The notes below the pieces were generated by a model that ran no database searches, was not told the DNA's origin, and saw nothing but the letters and a program-made list of their open reading frames with translations. From contig JAICHE010000025.1 of NCBI GenBank assembly GCA_025922755.1, positions 1-9,813 on the forward strand: a stretch of DNA of 9,813 bases, read 5' to 3'. This stretch comes from Nitrososphaeraceae archaeon (lineage in GTDB: Archaea > Thermoproteota > Nitrososphaeria > Nitrososphaerales > Nitrosopumilaceae). The position numbers were made by a program, and so were the translations under genes. Position 1 is the stretch's first letter, and every line of letters begins with the position of its first letter. Shown here one piece after another: positions 6,411 to 9,813 of the stretch.

Positions 6411-6431
6411 TAGAATATACTATTAAAAATT

Positions 6432-6761
6432 ATGATTCGCATTACTGCCACACTCAGTTTTAATGATGTAATGGCAATCAGTGAGGATCTCAAAAAAATT
6501 GAGGTCGGAGGAGTATCAGTAAGTAAAGAAAGAGGGCGTGGGAAAACACCCCCACCAGAAGTTCATGCAGGAAAGGGAAGAGCTGTATTTACGCCACAGT
6601 TTAGCCAAAAGTACATCGTAAAGGTAATTGTCTCAGAAAAAAAAGAAGAACAGGTCGTTGAAATAATGAAAAAAAAATCCAGACGAGGTAAGATCATGGT
6701 AGAGCCAATAATTCGTGCAATCGATATTGCTACAGGCAAGGAAGGAGAAGAAATAATTTGA
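6432..6761 (+). CDS. Divergent P-II-like signalling protein
   Basis: The protein has 109 residues, near the usual 112 of GlnB/GlnK. The ferredoxin-like frame is visible: MIRITATLSFNDVMAISEDL, then GGVSVSKERGRGK (26-38), YIVKVIVSEKKEEQVVEIM (61-79), and a C-terminal AIDIATGKEGEEII (96-109) matching the C-loop of P-II. P-II trimers bind ATP, ADP and 2-oxoglutarate and control ammonium transporters and nitrogen enzymes. The T-loop region (36-52) lacks the usual RGAEY tyrosine that is uridylylated, and the B-loop, normally TGKIGDGKIFV, is shortened to SRRGKIMV. Nucleotide binding may therefore differ. No amt or glnA gene is adjacent. It may be a P-II-like protein with another partner; the superfamily call is good, the nitrogen role is uncertain. 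Confidence 0.8.
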   Translation: MIRITATLSFNDVMAISEDLKKIEVGGVSVSKERGRGKTPPPEVHAGKGRAVFTPQFSQKYIVKVIVSEKKEEQVVEIMKKKSRRGKIMVEPIIRAIDIATGKEGEEII

Positions 6762-6955
6762 AGATTAAACTCGTTTTTGAATCAACGGATTAAAATCTAA
6801 AAACAAGAATCAAATTTTGCAGTATTTTTTAATCGAAGAACTACGGAAATCGTTTTAAATTAAAAAATTGTAAATCAAACGTTCTTAACCCTATCGAATA
6901 TTATCAAAGATTTCAGGTAACATCGATTAACTGAAAATTTTGTTTTCTTAATTGG

Positions 6956-7081
6956 TTATTTCTTCACCATAGAACCAAATTGGATTCGGATTTCGGACAG
7001 AATATTATAAAGTCTTGATAGATTCTCGTCTTTAAGGATCTTTGAATTAGAGTAATGGATGATCCTAAGAAAATCTAGCAA
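6956..7081 (-). CDS. Possible small protein, 41 residues, TTG start
   Basis: A minus-strand frame from a TTG at 7081 to a TAA at 6956-6958 encodes 41 residues beginning MLDFLRIIHYSNSKILKD and ending RIQFGSMVKK. The composition is protein-like, with an amphipathic helix near SRLYNILSEI, but no family is recognised. A TATA-like stretch (GATAAAAAG, about 7104-7112) lies at the right distance, although it also overlaps the end of the gene upstream. The region 6762-6955 before it is AT-rich and holds no gene that I can support. Chance is possible. Confidence 0.35.
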   Translation of the reverse strand: MLDFLRIIHYSNSKILKDENLSRLYNILSEIRIQFGSMVKK

Positions 7082-7122
7082 GTTGGTTTACGAACTAAAA
7101 TTTACTTTTTATCATTATATCA

Positions 7123-7536
7123 CTATCTTTTGTTTTTCCACATCTCTTTCCAAGTATCAAAAAATCCTCTAAGAGAATCAGCATATGCATCTAACAAACT
7201 AATTGATTTTTCGCATAATTTTTGATTTAATGACGCCTCGAAATTTTTAAAGTCAGATGCAGAGGGAATACGACCTTTACGAAATGTCTCATATTCATCT
7301 TTTATTTCTAAAAACGAAGAATTATTTTTAAAATCAATACGTTTAAGCCACAAATTTACAAACTCTTTTCTCGTTTCTGTAGAATCCTCTTTTGATTTTT
7401 CTATTACTTGAGAAATTATTTTTTTAATTTCGTTTGAGGATTTTTCTAATGAATTTATAGAATCATCAAATTTTTCCATATTTTTATAATACTTATTTTG
7501 CAATTCTTTCCAAGACATTGTTTGGTAGATTTCCAT
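7123..7536 (-). CDS. Helical, coiled-coil protein of unknown function
   Basis: The protein has 137 residues, almost all predicted helix and rich in Lys, Glu and Ser. A coiled-coil stretch at about 18-60 (heptad-like FDDSINSLEKSSNEIKKI) is followed by a short loop with RIPSASDF (89-96) and a C-terminal amphipathic helix ending FFDTWKEMWKNKR. There is one Cys and no membrane segment. The size, the helical bundle and the Trp-rich tail recall phasins or the PhaE subunit of polyhydroxyalkanoate synthase, which thaumarchaea can carry, but the resemblance is weak and no pha gene is near. The ATG at 7536 is supported by a TATA-like element (about 7556-7568 on the minus strand) with the right spacing for a leaderless mRNA. 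Confidence 0.7.
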   Translation of the reverse strand: MEIYQTMSWKELQNKYYKNMEKFDDSINSLEKSSNEIKKIISQVIEKSKEDSTETRKEFVNLWLKRIDFKNNSSFLEIKDEYETFRKGRIPSASDFKNFEASLNQKLCEKSISLLDAYADSLRGFFDTWKEMWKNKR

Positions 7537-7629
7537 GATATTATTTGTACAACATATTACTTAAGCATGTTACAATTTGGAATCTAGGGAAATATCCTAC
7601 TCATTTCAGGTCTTTCACCAATATGGAAG

Positions 7630-7740
7630 ATGGTTGGAGTTTTTGCACCTTATCTTTTTGCAACAAATATCATTATTGGACCCATAATTGTTTTTGTAGG
7701 TGCAAGACTAAATCCCGAAACATGTGATATTGATTTTTGA
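7630..7740 (+). CDS. Possible one-helix membrane peptide or gene remnant, 36 residues
   Basis: From the ATG at 7630 the frame encodes 36 residues with one hydrophobic segment (about 3-24, VFAPYLFATNIIIGPIIVFV) followed by GARLNPETCDIDF. Without the ATG requirement the frame stays open upstream to a TAG near 7586 and reads LLISGLSPIWK, which also looks coding. This suggests either a non-ATG start or a truncated membrane protein. A weak AAATATCC element (about 7590-7597) could be a promoter. No family is recognised. It could be a fragment rather than a living gene. Confidence 0.35.
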   Translation: MVGVFAPYLFATNIIIGPIIVFVGARLNPETCDIDF

Positions 7741-7926
7741 GTTGATATTGTACACAATTTCTAAAATAAAAAATAGACCTTATCACATGTAATCAATTAT
7801 GTGAATGTTGTTTTTTCTGAAGATCAGGGTAAATGAATATGGTTGAAACTTAAGACCAAGACAGGTTGTCTATTGGTGAAAGTTTCAATTATCATTATAA
7901 TAACAAGTGAGCATTTAGAGAGTGCC

Positions 7927-7942
7927 GACATATTTGTATGTC
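7927..7942. promoter_or_regulatory. Perfect 6-base-arm dyad upstream of the zinc-finger gene
   Basis: GACATA and TATGTC flank TTTG, about 50 bases upstream of the zinc-finger ATG and upstream of its TATA-like stretch. The rest of the gap 7741-7992 also has CACAT/ATGTG arms around 7784-7803 but no gene that I can support. Function is inferred only from symmetry. Confidence 0.3.
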
Positions 7943-7992
7943 TTCTTGACACAAGCATACGTTTCTCTTAACTATTTGTTTTACATGATGAT

Positions 7993-8286
7993 ATGCTAAT
8001 GAAAAACCCATTTACTAAAAAAAATAATTGTACTCAGTGTGAAGAGAAATTTTCAAAACATCAAGATTTAGTTGTTCATGTTAGACATGAGCATCATAAA
8101 ACCATTGTGAAATGTCAGGAATGTGGCAAGGAATTCATTCACGAAAAAGACCGGTTACACCATGCAAGAAAAGAACAAGAGGAGAAAATGAGAGAAAGAT
8201 CGCATAGAAATTCATATCCGGAAGAATTTGGTAGGACGCAAGATAGAGTAAATCGACACACGGGTCATTTTGATGACAAGTTATAG
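7993..8286 (+). CDS. C2H2-type zinc-finger protein, second finger degenerate
   Basis: The protein has 97 residues. Finger 1 has C13-x2-C16-x12-H29-x4-H34 (or H35), with F20 and L26 as the core residues. Finger 2 has C41-x2-C44-x12-H57, with F48 and L55, but the residues after H57 (ARKEQEEK) contain no final His, so this finger is C2H or uses another ligand. The C-terminal half (58-97) is highly charged and probably flexible. Small C2H2 proteins of this kind are common in thaumarchaea and are probably nucleic-acid binding. Starts at 7993 and 7999 are both ATG; TTAACTATTTG near 7970 has the spacing expected of a TATA element. No operon partner. Confidence 0.85.
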   Translation: MLMKNPFTKKNNCTQCEEKFSKHQDLVVHVRHEHHKTIVKCQECGKEFIHEKDRLHHARKEQEEKMRERSHRNSYPEEFGRTQDRVNRHTGHFDDKL

Positions 8287-8414
8287 TATAAAGCGAAAAT
8301 TTTCTATGTTTTTTACCATTTCTGGGGTTTTGAGAATCTTAAAAATGTCGTTAATTGAGGAAACAGTCTCTTTAACCAGGAGGATTTGAGATTGATTTTT
8401 GGGAAGAAATTATG

Positions 8415-8612
8415 TCAATTCAGTATATTTTGAACTCTTCCCACTTTACCGTTTTTCAATTCAACCTTAATTCCATGAGGGTGAAATTTACTTGAAGTGA
8501 GAATTCTTTTCACCGTACCTTCAGTCACTTTACCTGTACGTTGATCCTGCTTTTGTACAATCTGCACTATAAACCCAATTTTTATTTCATTCTTGGAAGG
8601 TACTGTATTCAA
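8415..8612 (-). CDS. YwbE family protein (DUF2196)
   Basis: The protein has 65 residues, the usual length of this family. The whole conserved core is present: KQDQRTGKVTEGTVKRILTS (21-40), FHPHGIKVEL (43-52) and GKVGRVQNIL (55-64). The family forms a small beta-rich, KOW/SH3-like domain with no established function and is best known from bacteria such as Bacillus. The start is a TTG at 8612, because no ATG exists in the N-terminal region. TTTAGAA near 8640 is the best-spaced promoter element. TACTGTATT occurs twice (8601-8609 and 8613-8621), flanking the start codon, and could be a regulator site or chance. The gene converges on the zinc-finger gene. Confidence 0.9.
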   Translation of the reverse strand: MNTVPSKNEIKIGFIVQIVQKQDQRTGKVTEGTVKRILTSSKFHPHGIKVELKNGKVGRVQNILN

Positions 8613-8621
8613 TACTGTATT
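8601..8621. repeat. 9-base direct repeat around the YwbE start codon
   Basis: TACTGTATT at 8601-8609 and again at 8613-8621, separated by CAA, which is the reverse complement of the TTG start codon. Twelve-base spacing would put the copies on roughly the same helix face. It could be an operator at the leaderless transcript start. Confidence 0.3.
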
Positions 8622-8727
8622 GCTTTGATGAGGGATTCTAAATCTTTGTTTTATGGTGAGGATTTGAAATTATTTTTTAAGAAATATGAGAATTTACGTC
8701 TCACGTGTATTTTCTTTTCTAATTAGT

Positions 8728-8886
8728 CTATTTTTGAAACTTTAACTTTTGCAGTATGTCTTCTGTTATAGGCTCAATCTTTGCTTTGGGCTCTGCAGAT
8801 ATCAATACGAGATGATTATCCACTGGAACTGTAATTATTACAATGTTTTTTCTCTTTGATACAATGTAATCTAGTGGTACTGAATA
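8728..8886 (-). pseudogene. C-terminal remnant of a small thaumarchaeal protein
   Basis: On the minus strand a frame of 52 sense codons ends in TAG at 8728-8730 and reads VPLDYIVSKRKN, then IVIITVPVDNHLVLISAEPK and IEPITEDILQKLKFQK. It looks coding (strand, polar turn, strand, then a terminal helix) but starts right after a TAG at 8887-8889, with no ATG; only a GTG in the middle could start it. The pattern 'Y-V-K-KN----TVP-D-HLVLIS-EPK' recalls the C-terminal end of small sensor-like proteins common in ammonia-oxidising archaea, so the 5' part is probably lost or frameshifted. A non-standard start is the alternative. The rest of 8613-9248 holds only the 29-residue gene at 8925-9014. Confidence 0.4.
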
Positions 8887-8924
8887 CTATTGTGGAGTAA
8901 ACAATGCTGAGATTTGCCTTTAAA

Positions 8925-9014
8925 TTAATCGAGTAATTTCCCACAATGAATGCAATGCAAAGAACCATTAGCTTGTCTATAGTGTGTACAGTTTATACTT
9001 TCTAAATGCAACAT
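8925..9014 (-). CDS. Mini zinc-ribbon protein, 29 residues
   Basis: An ATG at 9014 opens 29 residues with C9, H11, C21 and C24 in the pattern NCTHY, then SLHCIHCGKLLD, a plausible minimal zinc-binding knuckle pair. TTATTAATT (about 9037-9045, minus strand) is centred about 26 bases upstream of the ATG, which fits a leaderless gene and is the main support apart from the motif. There is no family assignment. It adds to the other very short Cys-rich proteins in this window. At this length it needs expression or conservation evidence. Confidence 0.45.
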   Translation of the reverse strand: MLHLESINCTHYRQANGSLHCIHCGKLLD

Positions 9015-9221
9015 TCTATCATTTCCTAATTTAATGAATTAATAACCAAAACTGACAGATTTGTTATTTTTGGAAACAAAAATGTAAATTTGAATTATTA
9101 AAAATCTAGAGATCATCCCATTAAATTAGACAAAGAACACCTTTAAAACTGAACAGGGCAAAAAGTTCAAAATTACAAATATGTCATGTTATTCTGATCA
9201 TATTTTAGGAATACACCAGTT

Positions 9222-9228
9222 GATATAA
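9222..9228 (+). promoter_or_regulatory. TATA box for the 9249 gene
   Basis: GATATAA is centred about 26 bases upstream of the ATG at 9249, giving a leaderless transcript. No other gene lies between 9015 and 9248, which is AT-rich and otherwise without recognisable structure. Confidence 0.5.
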
Positions 9229-9248
9229 CAGGCCGTTAACTAAGATTC

Positions 9249-9395
9249 ATGAAAACAGAAACAAAACCCACAAGCATATGGGATATAATGGTAAATGCAC
9301 CATTTAAGAAAGTTATTAGGTTTGACTTGATTTGTATGGCACTTGGTATTGTAATGGGAATTGGCATTGGGGCCTTTTTGGTTACAGGAATCTAA
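9249..9395 (+). CDS. Small one-helix membrane protein, 48 residues
   Basis: The ATG at 9249 opens a 48-residue protein. Residues 1-25 are polar and basic (MKTETKPTSIWDIMVNAPF, then KKVIRF), and 26-48 (LICMALGIVMGIGIGAFLV) are one Gly-rich membrane helix ending in TGI. Positive residues before the helix favour a cytoplasmic N-terminus. The TATA box at 9222-9228 has exact leaderless spacing. Small one-helix proteins of this type may be subunits of membrane complexes, and the Gly-x-Gly repeats suggest helix packing, but no partner is next to it and I do not recognise the family. Confidence 0.65.
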   Translation: MKTETKPTSIWDIMVNAPFKKVIRFDLICMALGIVMGIGIGAFLVTGI

Positions 9396-9526
9396 ACATC
9401 CACCCAAAGAATTTTTTTTTGAAAGAGAAATCCAACATAGAGCCTTTGATCTAATTTATGTATGATGAAACAGTTTCTATCTACATGATAAGAGGGAAAG
9501 TAAAAATTAATGAAATTAAATTCAAC

Positions 9527-9533
9527 TATTATA
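9527..9533 (+). promoter_or_regulatory. TATA box that decides the start of the 9556 gene
   Basis: TATTATA is centred at 9530, so transcription should begin near 9556, exactly at an ATG. The in-frame GTG at 9535 would then lie upstream of the transcript start and is unlikely to be used. Confidence 0.5.
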
Positions 9534-9555
9534 CGTGGATAAATTATTACTAATC

Positions 9556-9732
9556 ATGAAAATATCAGATTTTACCTGTGTTGGAAAAGAACCACATTCC
9601 TTTTCGATGGAAATTCCAGATGGAGCTTCATATGAAGAATTTGCCAAGAATACATCATGTTCTAAATGTGGGGCTCGTTTGATAAAAACAGAAAAAAATA
9701 GTCCAGGAGAAAAGGACAAAAATAATATTTAA
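9556..9732 (+). CDS. Small zinc-ribbon-like protein, 58 residues
   Basis: From the ATG at 9556 the protein has 58 residues. C8 and H14 (TCVGKEPHSF) followed by C35-x2-C38 (SCSKCGARL) are the likely metal ligands; a Cys-x5-His plus Cys-x2-Cys set can form a ribbon. Between them EIPDGASYEEFAKNT is a helix-forming stretch, and the last 17 residues are charged and flexible. A GTG at 9535 would extend it by seven residues, but the TATA box spacing favours the ATG. It resembles small lineage-specific thaumarchaeal hypotheticals. No function can be assigned. Confidence 0.65.
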   Translation: MKISDFTCVGKEPHSFSMEIPDGASYEEFAKNTSCSKCGARLIKTEKNSPGEKDKNNI

Positions 9733-9813
9733 GAAATTTTTTTAAAAACCCATATTATTTTTCATATTTTTCCAACAAACAATCGTTATTCTTTTAGTAA
9801 TGGTGAGTTCTAA

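Noticed and set aside
7807..7956. 44-residue minus-strand frame between the membrane peptide and the zinc-finger gene
   Set aside because: Composition is not protein-like, there is no promoter at the right spacing and no motif.
7985..7991. ATGATGA resembling the C box of a C/D guide RNA
   Set aside because: No CTGA D box or C'/D' pair follows at a suitable distance, and it overlaps the promoter-start region of the zinc-finger gene.
8628..8726. 32-residue plus-strand frame (MRDSKSLFYGEDLKLFF...) upstream of the YwbE gene
   Set aside because: It looks mildly protein-like but has no well-placed TATA element, no motif and contains the AT-rich repeat; not enough support.
9800..9813. ATG at the right edge of the window
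   Set aside because: Only four codons are visible and no TATA element is convincingly placed, so a gene start cannot be claimed.

Overview
This AT-rich window looks like a chromosome segment of an ammonia-oxidising archaeon (Nitrososphaerota/Thaumarchaeota, Nitrosopumilus or Nitrosarchaeum-like). The case rests on a TFIIB-type archaeal initiation factor with a recognisable thaumarchaeal sequence, a large TrmB/ArsR/FilR1-type regulator, an archaeal proline dehydrogenase, many tiny zinc-ribbon proteins, and TATA-like boxes placed about 26 bases upstream of start codons, which implies largely leaderless transcripts. I see no rRNA, tRNA, CRISPR array, insertion sequence or integrase.

Layout. 1-293 (-): 5' part of proline dehydrogenase, cut by the window edge. 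455-1054 (-): a DUF4255/Pvc16-like protein, normally a cap component of contractile injection systems, with no injection-system partner here. 1233-1385 (-): a 50-residue charged protein. 1568-2662 (+): the transcription factor TFB followed 30 bases later by a 37-residue mini zinc ribbon that resembles TFB's own zinc ribbon; a hairpin terminator (2687-2708) separates them from the convergent radical SAM gene (2728-3684, -). 3858-4223 (-): cupin protein. 4323-4475 (-): ribbon-helix-helix regulator with a dyad just upstream of its promoter. 4660-5946 (+): three-part regulator (sensor-like domain, winged helix, FilR1-like domain). 6067-6357 (+): Cys/His-rich conserved protein behind an elaborate 43-base dyad. 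6432-6761 (+): divergent P-II-like protein whose promoter shares a motif with the preceding one.

From 6762 on, the window is gene-sparse: a possible 41-residue ORF, a coiled-coil protein (7123-7536, -), a possible one-helix membrane peptide, a C2H2 zinc-finger protein (7993-8286, +), a YwbE-family protein (8415-8612, -), a probable gene remnant (8728-8886, -), a 29-residue mini zinc ribbon (8925-9014, -), a one-helix membrane protein (9249-9395, +) and a 58-residue zinc-ribbon protein (9556-9732, +).

How the parts fit: the window is mainly regulatory and accessory. It holds a basal factor, three probable DNA-binding regulators, a P-II-like protein and at least four small Cys/His proteins. 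The most distinctive signals are the TFB plus mini-ribbon pair, the orphan DUF4255 gene, and the operator-like dyads at 4505-4528, 5992-6034 and 6369-6389. No complete new multi-gene system is evident from sequence alone.
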